From IOR16 sp034927775 (GTDB lineage: Bacteria > Bacillota > Clostridia > Peptostreptococcales > Anaerovoracaceae), in assembly GCA_034927775.1 (NCBI GenBank), contig JAYFPL010000137.1, positions 1 to 31,690 of the forward strand: a stretch of DNA of 31,690 nucleotides, read 5' to 3'. Position numbers and translations under genes: made by a program. Positions 24,141-31,653 of this stretch are shown one piece after another. The notes below the pieces were generated by a model. It was not told the origin of the DNA and did no database searches. It saw nothing but the letters and a program-made list of their open reading frames with translations. Position 1 is the first letter of the stretch. Each line of letters opens with the position of its first letter.

Positions 24141-24518
24141 ATGAATATTATTCTAAGTAATACAAATGAAAAACCCCTTTATGAACAAATAACTTCTCAA
24201 ATAAAAAGTCTGATATTAAACGGTACCTTAAAAGAAGGAGACCCCCTACCCTCTATGCGTTTTTTGGCAAAAGAATTACGAATCAGTGTAATTACAACCA
24301 AACGAGCATATGAAGAGTTAGAGCGGGGTGGTTTTATTGAAACGGTTACAGGAAAAGGCAGCTTTGTTGCTGCAAAAAATATGGAAGCTATTCGAGAAGA
24401 ACATTTGCGCATGACGGAACATTTTCTTTTACAAGCCATCCAAACGGCAAAAGAAAGTGGTATTTCTCTAAAAAAATTAAATGAATTGCTTTGTTCACTT
24501 TATAACAAAGTTAAATAA
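24141..24518 (+). CDS. GntR-family regulator, YtrA subfamily (cassette 2)
   Basis: A 125-residue regulator: winged helix at about 10-75 (KPLYEQITSQIKSLIL, DPLPSMRFLAKELRISVITTKRAYEELE, FIETVTGKGSFVA) and a short helical tail (REEHLRMTEHFLLQAIQTA). It is the same subfamily as the cassette 1 regulator, but the recognition helices differ (SVITTKRAYEE against NPNTILKAYRE), which agrees with the different operators. The ATG at 24141 lies 8 bases after GAGG; the GTG three codons earlier is within that site. Confidence 0.92.
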   Translation: MNIILSNTNEKPLYEQITSQIKSLILNGTLKEGDPLPSMRFLAKELRISVITTKRAYEELERGGFIETVTGKGSFVAAKNMEAIREEHLRMTEHFLLQAIQTAKESGISLKKLNELLCSLYNKVK

Positions 24519-24533
24519 CAGGAGGAAAAATTT

Positions 24534-25406
24534 ATGCAAACGAACTATGCCCTAGAAATTAAAGGCTTAACAAAACACTACAAAAATTTTCATTTAGAGG
24601 ATGTGAACTTAACCCTTCCAAAAGGATCCATTGTAGGTTTTATCGGTGAAAACGGTGCTGGAAAAACGACTACAATTAAACTCATATTAAATCAAATCCA
24701 AAAACAAAGTGGTACAATTCAAGTTTTGGGTTTGGATCATGAAACGAATGAACGTGAAATCAAAGAACAGCTTGGGGTTGTTTTAGACGAAGGCTTTTTT
24801 TATGATTCCATGAATCCTCTTCAGATTTCTACGGTAATGAAGTCCTTATACAAAAGTTGGGATTATGCTCTGTTTCAAAAATATCTCGAAAAATTTAAAC
24901 TGCCAAAAAAACAAAGCATCAAAGAATTTTCCAAAGGAATGCGTATGAAGCTATCCATTATAACTGCACTTTCTCATCATCCAGAACTTTTAATTTTGGA
25001 TGAGCCTACAAACGGTTTAGATCCTGTTGTGAGAAATGAAATTCTAGATTTATTTTTGGACTTTATTCAAGATGAGGAACATTCTATATTATTTTCATCT
25101 CATATTACCAGTGACTTGGATAAGATAGCCGATTACATATGCTTTATCCATGAAGGAAAAATCATTCTACAAGATAGCAAAGATAATATTTTAGAAAACT
25201 ACGCATTGTTAAAGTGCACTCACGAAGAGTTTAAAAACATCGATCGTGAAGATTATGTAAGTCATCGAAAAAATGCATTTGGGTGTGAAGTATTAATCAA
25301 AGACCGATCTTATATTAAACTCAAATATCCAAATCTGATTTTGGACTCGATAAACTTAGAAACCATTATGCTCTTTTATATTCTTAAACAGGAGGAAGTA
25401 AAATAA
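24534..25406 (+). CDS. ABC transporter ATP-binding protein (cassette 2)
   Basis: A 290-residue ABC ATPase: Walker A GENGAGKTT (39-47), FSKGMRMKLS signature, Walker B LLILDEPTNGLDP and switch FSSHITSDLDKIAD, with a C-terminal accessory region. AGGAGG lies 8 bases before the ATG at 24534. Its TAA shares a base with the ATG of the permease gene (TAATG), so translation of the two is coupled. It is the motor of the small permease that follows. Confidence 0.94.
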   Translation: MQTNYALEIKGLTKHYKNFHLEDVNLTLPKGSIVGFIGENGAGKTTTIKLILNQIQKQSGTIQVLGLDHETNEREIKEQLGVVLDEGFFYDSMNPLQISTVMKSLYKSWDYALFQKYLEKFKLPKKQSIKEFSKGMRMKLSIITALSHHPELLILDEPTNGLDPVVRNEILDLFLDFIQDEEHSILFSSHITSDLDKIADYICFIHEGKIILQDSKDNILENYALLKCTHEEFKNIDREDYVSHRKNAFGCEVLIKDRSYIKLKYPNLILDSINLETIMLFYILKQEEVK

Positions 25407-26050
25407 TGAAAGCGCTTATTTTAAAAGATTTATTTAACATTAAAAAGCAAGGAAAATTTATATTTGGGGTTGTTTTAATCTATGGATTAATTGGAATGTT
25501 CTTAGACGTAAACTTTTTGGGGCCATTTCTTATTATTTTGTGCTTGATTTTACCCATCAATACCTTTTCCTTTGATAAGTACTCAAAATGGGACAATTAT
25601 GCCTTAACGCTCCCCGTAACACGAGCGCAACTGGTAATCAGTAAATACCTGCTGGGCCTTTCCTTAGCGATTTTTGCAATACTTATAAATAGTGTATTTT
25701 ATCTAATAAGTTATTTGATTCCGGGCAGTCAACCTATACAGATTGAAGCGCATTTAATATTTTGTTATTCTATATTATTTGCATCTTTAATATGTTTTTC
25801 AATCTTATTTCCGTTTGTTTTCAAACTTGGAATTGAAAAAAGTCGTATTGTTTTATTTGTTATTTTTCTCATTCACAGTATATCCATTACGTTGTTTCCA
25901 GAACTCTTTGACTTGATTGAAGACAAATTTGGATTCTTGGTGCAATATTCCTTTGTTTTTATTATACTTGTATCTTTAGTAATGCTGATTAGTATATTTA
26001 CCCTTTCCATTTGTATCTCCATAGGGATTTTAAACAAGAAGGATTTTTAG
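25406..26050 (+). CDS. ABC-2-type permease (cassette 2)
   Basis: A 214-residue protein with six predicted membrane helices, beginning MKALILKDLFNIKKQGK, which is typical of ABC-2 permeases from YtrA-type operons. After the second helix it carries DKYSKWDNYALTLPVTRAQLVISKYL, the conserved cytosolic coupling segment (LPVTR...SKY) of this group. The substrate is unknown; such regulator-ATPase-permease trios commonly respond to envelope-active peptides. AGGAGG precedes the ATG. The operon ends at the terminator at 26078. Confidence 0.9.
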   Translation: MKALILKDLFNIKKQGKFIFGVVLIYGLIGMFLDVNFLGPFLIILCLILPINTFSFDKYSKWDNYALTLPVTRAQLVISKYLLGLSLAIFAILINSVFYLISYLIPGSQPIQIEAHLIFCYSILFASLICFSILFPFVFKLGIEKSRIVLFVIFLIHSISITLFPELFDLIEDKFGFLVQYSFVFIILVSLVMLISIFTLSICISIGILNKKDF

Positions 26051-26077
26051 TTAATTAGGGGTTTTAAATAGAAAAAT

Positions 26078-26107
26078 CTGCCGATAATTATAATCGGCAG
26101 TTTTTTT
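26078..26107 (+). terminator. Terminator of YtrA cassette 2
   Basis: A perfect 8-base stem, CTGCCGAT and ATCGGCAG with a 7-base loop, is followed directly by seven T. It lies 28 bases past the permease stop. Confidence 0.92.
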
Positions 26108-26111
26108 ACTA

Positions 26112-26155
26112 AAAAACCTTAATTTGAAAGCATCGGCTTACAAATTAAGGTTTTT
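26112..26155 (-). terminator. Terminator of the two-peptide unit
   Basis: A perfect 15-base stem (AAAAACCTTAATTTG at 26112-26126 and its complement at 26141-26155) with a 14-base loop. On the minus strand the descending arm ends in a run of T. It is the first terminator met by transcription from the promoter at 26739-26767 and may also back up termination from the plus strand. Confidence 0.85.
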
Positions 26156-26256
26156 AGTTTAACTTATCTTATTTTATCTTAATCAATTTTTCCAGATCTT
26201 GTTAATCTATACCAAATAATCTCTTCTCTTAGTTGATTTTCAAAATCTTATCTTAC

Positions 26257-26394
26257 TTATTTACGCAAGGATTCTAAGATAGCATCCACTGTAAATACTT
26301 CAATTGGTTTCGTCCACTGGTTTAATAAGTTTTCTTTCTTTTCCTCACAAACATCACCATAAAATCCAATTACTCTTTCCATTACACGAATCAT
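26257..26394 (-). CDS. Small peptide gene, 45 aa, unrecognised
   Basis: The ATG at 26394 has a consensus GGAGGT 8 bases upstream. It encodes a 45-residue peptide starting MIRVMERVIGFYGDVCEEKK and ending ILESLRK, with one cysteine at 16, one tryptophan and no clear signal peptide or membrane helix. I recognise no family. After its TAA the same frame continues, past a second TAA, for another 22 codons of protein-like text (starting DFENQLREEIIWY), so the gene could be a shortened relic of a longer one. It lies 84 bases downstream of the 27-residue peptide gene and ahead of a perfect terminator. Confidence 0.65.
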   Translation of the reverse strand: MIRVMERVIGFYGDVCEEKKENLLNQWTKPIEVFTVDAILESLRK

Positions 26395-26478
26395 AATATA
26401 TTACCTCCATATTAATTTTTTATTTTTTCTAATTCTCTATTTTTTATCTTTCGTTATTGTTAAAAATAATCTGTGTCG

Positions 26479-26562
26479 CTAGTTAAATCCTTCCCCTTCA
26501 GGATTGCCCCTCTTGATTGCCATCGGTGCAACATAAACAGCCTGATTTAAAAACCAAGACAT
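26479..26562 (-). CDS. Small peptide gene, 27 aa, unrecognised
   Basis: The ATG at 26562 has a consensus GGAGGT 8 bases upstream. The 27-residue product begins MSWFLNQAVYVAPMAIKRG, with an aromatic/hydrophobic front (Trp3, Phe4, Tyr10), a basic pair (Lys17-Arg18) and a Gly/Glu-rich tail (GNPEGEGFN). It lacks a classical signal peptide and cysteines. I recognise no family. The layout (hydrophobic part, dibasic pair, polar tail) would suit a signalling or membrane-active peptide, but no processing or export gene is adjacent. First gene of the two-peptide unit. Confidence 0.65.
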   Translation of the reverse strand: MSWFLNQAVYVAPMAIKRGNPEGEGFN

Positions 26563-26706
26563 ATTTATCTACCTCCATTCCTTTCCTATATTTATTTAAA
26601 GAGCAGCAGCATAAGCATGCTCAACTTTTCTGAAAATTCGTTTGTTTCGTTCCAAAAAAGAAAAAAAACCATAGCTAATTGCCACAGCGATTTTTCTTAA
26701 TACAAA

Positions 26707-26767
26707 TCGTTATTGGTCTTCTCCATTGTGATAATAGTATGCTATCACTCTAATAACGAACTGTCAA
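26707..26767 (-). promoter_or_regulatory. Promoter of the two-peptide unit with nested inverted repeats
   Basis: On the minus strand a perfect TTGACA (26762-26767), a 17-base spacer and an extended -10, TG-A-TAGCAT (TAGCAT at 26739-26744). An inverted repeat GTGATA/TATCAC (26728-26748) covers the -10, and an outer 8-base repeat, TCGTTATT (26707-26714) with AATAACGA (26752-26759), brackets it. The leader to the first peptide is about 170 bases. Confidence 0.75.
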
Positions 26768-26833
26768 TACATTTTTTTATTTGTATATTTTATTATAACA
26801 TTTATAAAATATTTAATATTCTAACTATTTAGT

Positions 26834-27124
26834 TTACTCTTTTTCTTGTAATTCTTTTTCAAAATCTTCATCGGTTATGTTAACCGGAACGATAATATTT
26901 TTTGCATCTTCCAAGCATTCTTCCGGTACATATAAATCAATCGGAAAAGAAATATTGTTTCCCATAATGATTTCCAATGCATTCGATGCACCTTTATACT
27001 TTTTCTCCATAGGAATCCCTTCACTCCGGAGTTTGGATTCTAAAATATCTGCTTCCAATGAATTTTTTGCTGTCGTTAAATATACACCATCACGCCATAC
27101 CTTTTTTTCTTTTCGTTCAAACAT
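26834..27124 (-). CDS. DUF2007-like small protein
   Basis: A 96-residue protein starting MFERKEKKVWRDGVYLTTAKNSLEADILESKLRSEGIP and ending with PIDLYVPEECLEDAKNII. The pattern (a residue run that selects ADILESKLRSEGIP, then a hydrophobic strand, then VPEExxEDAKxII) fits the DUF2007 'putative signal transducing protein' family, a small ferredoxin-like fold of unknown role. The ATG at 27124 lies 6 bases after GTGAGG; the GTG four codons earlier is part of that site. It has its own promoter (27149-27176) and is divergent from the next gene. Confidence 0.7.
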   Translation of the reverse strand: MFERKEKKVWRDGVYLTTAKNSLEADILESKLRSEGIPMEKKYKGASNALEIIMGNNISFPIDLYVPEECLEDAKNIIVPVNITDEDFEKELQEKE

Positions 27125-27148
27125 AACAAACCTCACTTTCTTGTTTTT

Positions 27149-27176
27149 ATTGTATCATTAATTCTTTGAATCTCAA
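27149..27176 (-). promoter_or_regulatory. Promoter of the DUF2007-like gene
   Basis: On the minus strand, TTGAGA (27171-27176) and TACAAT (27149-27154) with a 16-base spacer; the expected start point is about 18 bases before the ATG at 27124. Confidence 0.55.
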
Positions 27177-27235
27177 TACAAAAATGTTACTATTATATTA
27201 TCATCTAATATATTAAAAAGAATGAGGTGCAATCT

Positions 27236-27553
27236 ATGATAAAATCTGATGTTCATGTTCGTTTTGATATTTTAAAAACTATTTACGAACTAACAAAATC
27301 CAATAAAAAAAGATATCAAAGCATCTTTCCAGCGCAGATTGATAACTGTACTATTCAGGATATGTCCTTTCATCTGCGTACATTGAAAAACAAAAAATAC
27401 TTAAATTATCAGCCCAGAATGCTTATGCGAACCTATCAAATTGAGATCTTACCGGAAGGTACTGCGATTGTAGAAGACTTTATTGCAGCATATCGCTCTA
27501 AAGAGGAAGATCGTGATGCACTAATGAATGCAACACTTGAAAAATTAAAATAA
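27236..27553 (+). CDS. Small winged-helix-like protein, hypothetical
   Basis: A 105-residue basic protein. The order helix (HVRFDILKTIYELTK), helix (QDMSFHLRTLKNKKYL) and beta hairpin (NYQPRMLMRTYQIEILPEGTAIV) looks like a winged helix with a following ILPEGTAIVEDFIAAYRSKEE tail, close to small phage- or PadR/MarR-like DNA-binding proteins. I cannot name a family with confidence. The ATG at 27236 lies behind GAGGTG; the GTG at 27227 is part of it. It is divergent from the DUF2007-like gene and appears to be a single-gene unit ending at the hairpin at 27565-27609. Confidence 0.65.
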   Translation: MIKSDVHVRFDILKTIYELTKSNKKRYQSIFPAQIDNCTIQDMSFHLRTLKNKKYLNYQPRMLMRTYQIEILPEGTAIVEDFIAAYRSKEEDRDALMNATLEKLK

Positions 27554-27564
27554 CTAACTAAAAA

Positions 27565-27609
27565 ATGCACACAAATTATTAGTATTCATTTCTAACATTT
27601 TGTGTGCAT
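27565..27609. terminator. Hairpin between convergent genes, probable shared terminator
   Basis: ATGCACACAAA and TTTGTGTGCAT form an 11-base perfect stem around a loop of about 22 bases. It lies between the ends of the plus-strand winged-helix gene and the minus-strand amidohydrolase, with A/T runs on both sides. Confidence 0.55.
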
Positions 27610-27622
27610 ATTAAATATATTT

Positions 27623-28807
27623 TTATTTTTCCAAGAGGGATAAAATATTTTGGACTTGGAGCTTTACCCCAATAACCAAGCATCCTTCATCTATATCAAA
27701 TGCTGGGTTATGCAGGTCTGCTACACTTTCATTTTTTTTATTTGTACACCCCAAGCGAAAATAGCATGATTTTCTTTCTGCTGCAAAGTATGAAAAATCC
27801 TCTGTCCCTAAATCAGGCGATTCCTCTATTACTACATTTTTCATACCTAAGATACATCTAGCATTCTGGCACACCACATCAACTACCTCATCTGTATTTA
27901 TTAAAGGCAAATAGCTTTCTTCTATCACAAGTTCTGCTCTTGCTCCCATAGAATCAGCCACTTTCTCACATATTTTTCTAACTCTTTCTCTTACCAGTAT
28001 TCTAGTCTCTAAATCTAAGGTTCTCATAATACCTTCGATTTGCACATAATCTGCAATTTGATTGCGAACCTTTCCTCCATGGATGGTTCCAAACGTGCAT
28101 ACTGCCGCATTTGTTGGGTTTATATTCCTACTGACAACCGTTTGTAAAGCATTTAAAATATTTGCAGCTACTATAATTGCATCAATCGCTTTTTCCGGAT
28201 GTGCTCCATGTGCAGCCTTTCCATATACTTTTATTGTAAGCATATCAGAAGATGCATACATTTTTCCATATTTGATTCCAACTTCTCCTACTTTATATTT
28301 TGGTTCAACATGTAGTCCAAGAACATAATCAACATAAGGATCTTCTAAGCATCCTGCTTGAATCATTCTTTCTGCCCCGCCTGTGGTTTCTTCCGCTGGC
28401 TGAAAGAAAAACTTTACATTCCCTTTTAGTTCTCCTTCCATTGCTTTCAGTACTTTTGCCACACCTAATAAAATGCTGGTGTGTGCATCATGCCCACATG
28501 CATGCATAACTCCACGATTCTGAGAACAATAAGATGCCGTATTTTTTTCTTGAATTGGAAGTGCATCCATATCTCCACGAATACCTATTGTTTTTCCAGG
28601 TAATGCACCCTTAATGGTTGCAACAGCACCCGTATCTGCAACGCCCTTTTCATATTGGATACCCCATTCATCCAAATGCTTACAAATTTTATCCATAGTT
28701 TGATATTCTTTTCCTGACAACTCGGGATACTTATGAAAATATCTTCTCATCTCCACAAGTTCTTTTTCAAGATTTAATTCTTTTAACCATTTATCTATGT
28801 TCCTCAT
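27623..28807 (-). CDS. M20-family metallo-amidohydrolase (N-acyl-amino acid/hippurate hydrolase-like)
   Basis: A 394-residue zinc peptidase of the M20D group. MRRYFHKYPELSGKEYQT (about 21-38) is the usual N-terminal signature. GIRGDMDALPIQE, MHACGHDAHTSILLG (metal ligands His/Cys-Gly-His) and FFQPAEETTGGAERMI (catalytic Glu pair) follow in order, then a dimerisation domain (GKAAHGAHPEKAIDAI) and the final metal ligand region (ESPDLGTEDFSYFA). It likely removes an acyl group from an N-acyl amino acid in the cytosol; the exact substrate is unknown. The ATG at 28807 has AGAAGGAG upstream, and a promoter lies at 28843-28870. Confidence 0.92.
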   Translation of the reverse strand: MRNIDKWLKELNLEKELVEMRRYFHKYPELSGKEYQTMDKICKHLDEWGIQYEKGVADTGAVATIKGALPGKTIGIRGDMDALPIQEKNTASYCSQNRGVMHACGHDAHTSILLGVAKVLKAMEGELKGNVKFFFQPAEETTGGAERMIQAGCLEDPYVDYVLGLHVEPKYKVGEVGIKYGKMYASSDMLTIKVYGKAAHGAHPEKAIDAIIVAANILNALQTVVSRNINPTNAAVCTFGTIHGGKVRNQIADYVQIEGIMRTLDLETRILVRERVRKICEKVADSMGARAELVIEESYLPLINTDEVVDVVCQNARCILGMKNVVIEESPDLGTEDFSYFAAERKSCYFRLGCTNKKNESVADLHNPAFDIDEGCLVIGVKLQVQNILSLLEK

Positions 28808-28842
28808 AGAATAACTCCTTCTGAGTTTCTGTTTTTTTATTT

Positions 28843-28870
28843 ATTATAACGCATTTTATTACTTTTTCAA
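28843..28870 (-). promoter_or_regulatory. Promoter of the M20 amidohydrolase
   Basis: On the minus strand, TTGAAA (28865-28870) and a perfect TATAAT (28843-28848) with a 16-base spacer lie 36 bases before the ATG, right after the thrS terminator. Confidence 0.65.
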
Positions 28871-28913
28871 TTTTTTATATATTAGAATATGTTAATATTA
28901 AAATATACTATAC

Positions 28914-28950
28914 AATAAAAAAACAGGGGTTACTCATATAACCCCTGTTT
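28914..28950 (-). terminator. Terminator of thrS
   Basis: A perfect 12-base stem (AAACAGGGGTTA at 28921-28932 with its complement at 28939-28950) and a 6-base loop. On the minus strand it runs into a T tract. It lies 25 bases past the thrS stop. Confidence 0.92.
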
Positions 28951-28975
28951 TATAAATAATGAATCAATTAATTTA

Positions 28976-30883
28976 TTATACGGCTTTTGTCTCAATTTCT
29001 TTTTGAAGCTTGCTAATGAATGCTTCAATTGACATCGGATCTAATTCGCCTTCCTTGTTGGAACGAACCGGAAGCATACCGCTTTCAACTTCTTTCTCAC
29101 CAATTACAACAATATAAGAATCTCTTGCATTTCTAGCTTCACGTATCTTATAACCAATCTTCTCATTTCGAATATCTACTTCTGCACGAAGACCAGCTTC
29201 TTTGAATTTATTTTGCAAATCTAAAGCATACTCTGCAAATTTTTCCGTTACTGTTAGAATTTTAACCTGTGTCGGAGCCAACCATAAAGGAAATTTCCCA
29301 GCGAAATGTTCCGTCAAAATACCAATGAATCGTTCAATGCTTCCGAAGATAACACGGTGAATCATAACCGGACGATGTTTTTCACCATCTGCACCAACAT
29401 AAGTTAAATCAAAGCGCTGCGGCATTTGGAAGTCCAACTGAATGGTTCCGCACTGCCATGTTCTTCCGATGCAATCTTCCAAATGAAAATCTAATTTCGG
29501 TCCATAGAAAGCACCGTCGCCTTCATTAACCACATAAGGCATGCCCTTTTCTTCCATAGCTTCTCTTAATGCAGTGGTTGCTAACTCCCACTCTTCCTCT
29601 GTTCCCATCGAATCTTCTGGTTTGGTAGAAAGTTCAACATGGTATTTAAAGCCAAACATACTATATACACTGTCAATAAAATCAATAACTCCTACGATTT
29701 CAGCCTTGATTTGTTCTGGAAGCATAAAGATATGAGCGTCATCTTGCGTAAAAGTACGTACACGCATCAAACCATGCAATGCACCGGAAAGTTCATGTCT
29801 ATGAACCTGACCAAGTTCACCCATACGCATTGGGAAATCACGATAGCTATACATCTTTCTCTTATATACAAGCATGGAACCAGGGCAGTTCATGGGCTTA
29901 ATCGCAAAATCACCATCATCAATCTTTGTAAAATACATGTTATTCTGATAATGATCCCAATGCCCAGATGTATGCCATAATGCTTCACTTAAAATTAAAG
30001 GGGTTTTAATTTCTTGATATCCACGTTCCGCGTGTGCTTTTCTCCAGAAAGATTCTAACTCATTTCGGATTACCATACCTTTTGGTAAGAAGAACGGGAA
30101 TCCCGGACCTTCTTCATATAGAGCAAAAAGATCCATTTCCTTTCCGATCTTTCTGTGGTCTCTCTTCTTTGCTTCTTCCATACGCTCAATGTATTCATCA
30201 AGTAATTTCTGTTTCGGGAAAGTAATACCATAAATACGCTGTAACATTTTATTTTTTTCATTTCCACGCCAATAAGCACCTGCCACACTTGTAAGCTTCA
30301 CTGCCTTAACAAGACCAGTAGAGGATAAATGCGGTCCGGCACAAAGATCGGTAAAATCACCCTGTTCGTAGAAAGAAATGACTGCATCTTCCGGCAAATC
30401 ATTGATTAGTTCAACTTTATAAGGTTCTTTTCTTTCCTCCATATATTGTATGGCTTCTTTTCGAGGTAATTCAAAACGAGTCAATGGCTGGTTTGCCTCA
30501 GCAATTTTTTTCATTTCCTTTTCCAATGCAGCCAAATCTTCTTCTGTAAAACGATGCTCTAAATCAATGTCATAATAAAATCCATTGTCAATGGACGGTC
30601 CAATACCAAACTTGGCATCCGGAAATAAACGAGTAATAGAATTTGCTAAAATATGAGAACTTGTATGCCAAAAAGTATGCTTTCCTTCTTCATCTTCAAA
30701 TTTTAAAAGGTCTAATTCACAATCCTCATTTAAAGGATAATCCAGTCCTTGTATCTGTCCGTCCACCTTTCCGCAGATGGTTTCCTTTGCAAGCCCTTGA
30801 GAAATAGACTTTGCGACTTCTTTGATCGTTGCGCCCTCTTTGACTTCACGAACGCTTCCATCCTTTAAAGTTACTTTAATCAT
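28976..30883 (-). CDS. thrS: Threonyl-tRNA synthetase
   Basis: A 635-residue class II synthetase of the usual full length. An N-terminal TGS domain (KVTLKDGSVREVKEGATIKEVA) is followed by the editing SAD domain with HTSSHILANSITRLFPDA and YCD-like DLCAGPHLSSTG. The catalytic core has motif 1 near GMVIRNELESFWR, then KPMNCPGSMLVYK and MGELGQVHRHELSG (motif 2), HGLMRVRTFTQDDAHIF, and motif 3 near HRVIFGSIERFIGIL. A C-terminal anticodon-binding domain follows (TQVKILTVTEKFAEYA, NEKIGYKIREA). It charges tRNA-Thr and edits Ser-tRNA-Thr. AGGGAGG precedes the ATG at 30883. It is controlled by the T-box leader upstream. Confidence 0.97.
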   Translation of the reverse strand: MIKVTLKDGSVREVKEGATIKEVAKSISQGLAKETICGKVDGQIQGLDYPLNEDCELDLLKFEDEEGKHTFWHTSSHILANSITRLFPDAKFGIGPSIDNGFYYDIDLEHRFTEEDLAALEKEMKKIAEANQPLTRFELPRKEAIQYMEERKEPYKVELINDLPEDAVISFYEQGDFTDLCAGPHLSSTGLVKAVKLTSVAGAYWRGNEKNKMLQRIYGITFPKQKLLDEYIERMEEAKKRDHRKIGKEMDLFALYEEGPGFPFFLPKGMVIRNELESFWRKAHAERGYQEIKTPLILSEALWHTSGHWDHYQNNMYFTKIDDGDFAIKPMNCPGSMLVYKRKMYSYRDFPMRMGELGQVHRHELSGALHGLMRVRTFTQDDAHIFMLPEQIKAEIVGVIDFIDSVYSMFGFKYHVELSTKPEDSMGTEEEWELATTALREAMEEKGMPYVVNEGDGAFYGPKLDFHLEDCIGRTWQCGTIQLDFQMPQRFDLTYVGADGEKHRPVMIHRVIFGSIERFIGILTEHFAGKFPLWLAPTQVKILTVTEKFAEYALDLQNKFKEAGLRAEVDIRNEKIGYKIREARNARDSYIVVIGEKEVESGMLPVRSNKEGELDPMSIEAFISKLQKEIETKAV

Positions 30884-31006
30884 TTTTTTCCTCCCTAACG
30901 TTTTTTATCGATATGAACTAATATTGTTACAATTAAGATATGGGATAGACTTTTTGCATCCCACTTTTTTATATATCAATATAATAGAAAACAATCTTTC
31001 CTATAA

Positions 31007-31272
31007 TATAAAAAACCCAGGTATTGCAATGCAATACCTGGGGCAATTCTGCGGTTCCACCCAAGTTTATTCTTCATTATTATAACGACAGAAATATAAT
31101 CTGCCGGCATCCTTTATCAGGAGCTGCTCCAAGATGGTCATAAATACACGCAAATCTGGATGCTTACAGCCATATCTTCTAATAAAAAGATGTGACACCC
31201 ATTCTCTAACATTTGCAACATCGCATTATGTTTCTTATCGTCGCATTTTTTGTATTCAATTATATCTTATTT
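31007..31272 (-). ncRNA. T-box leader (threonine) of thrS
   Basis: A transcript from the promoter at 31273-31301 has the T-box conserved sequence TGGGTGGAACCGC (31051-31063) and ends with a terminator stem CCCAGGTATTGCA/TGCAATACCTGGG (31016-31042) and a T run (31010-31015). The 5' arm CCCCAG can instead pair with CTTGGG just before the T-box, giving the usual antiterminator. Upstream lie stem I elements (an AGAGA segment, a pyrimidine-rich loop region); ACC at 31136-31138 (in ATGACCATC) is the likeliest Thr specifier, although I did not fold it. Uncharged tRNA-Thr would permit readthrough into thrS. Confidence 0.92.
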
Positions 31273-31301
31273 ATTATATAACGTTTTATTATTTCGGTCA
31301 A
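31273..31301 (-). promoter_or_regulatory. Promoter of the T-box-thrS transcript
   Basis: On the minus strand, TTGACC (31296-31301), 17 bases and a perfect TATAAT (31273-31278), placed just upstream of the T-box leader. Confidence 0.85.
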
Positions 31302-31311
31302 GATAACCATT

Positions 31312-31653
31312 TCATTTTTCCCAGTTTCTCCATTCATATTTTGCAACTCGCGATACTTTGTTTATTGATAAAAAAGGAAGGCGAAATAAATCATTTTCCA
31401 TTTCATAATATAATTTTACCGTTACTTCAGCAGTGTCATACGTAACTTCATACTCAAGACTTCCATTATACGCCTTTTTTAATGTTTCCTCTGCTAATTT
31501 TACTTGTGAAGAGATAAATTTATTTGCTTCATTTTCTTCAATGCACCATTCCCCTTTGCTGTATTCTTCTTCATCATAATAAAGAGCAGCTCCTGCCGCA
31601 CAATCCTCTGCTGTCGCTTTTAAAAATAAATGTATTTTTTCATAATGTGCCAT
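31312..31653 (-). CDS. Hypothetical protein, 113 aa
   Basis: A 113-residue acidic cytosolic protein starting MAHYEKIHLFLKATAEDCAAGAALYY, with helices and beta strands (EYEVTYDTAEVTVKLYYEM) and no signal peptide or membrane segment. I recognise no family. The ATG at 31653 has only a weak purine stretch (ACGGCGA) upstream, and the window ends 37 bases further on, so an earlier start in another context cannot be excluded. It ends 11 bases before the -35 of the thrS promoter. Confidence 0.6.
   Translation of the reverse strand: MAHYEKIHLFLKATAEDCAAGAALYYDEEEYSKGEWCIEENEANKFISSQVKLAEETLKKAYNGSLEYEVTYDTAEVTVKLYYEMENDLFRLPFLSINKVSRVAKYEWRNWEK

Noticed and set aside
30941..30963. Hairpin TGGGAT/ATCCCA followed by T run on the plus strand, in the thrS leader
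   Set aside because: No plus-strand gene ends here, and on the minus strand the hairpin has no T run, so it is not a terminator of thrS; possible accidental structure.
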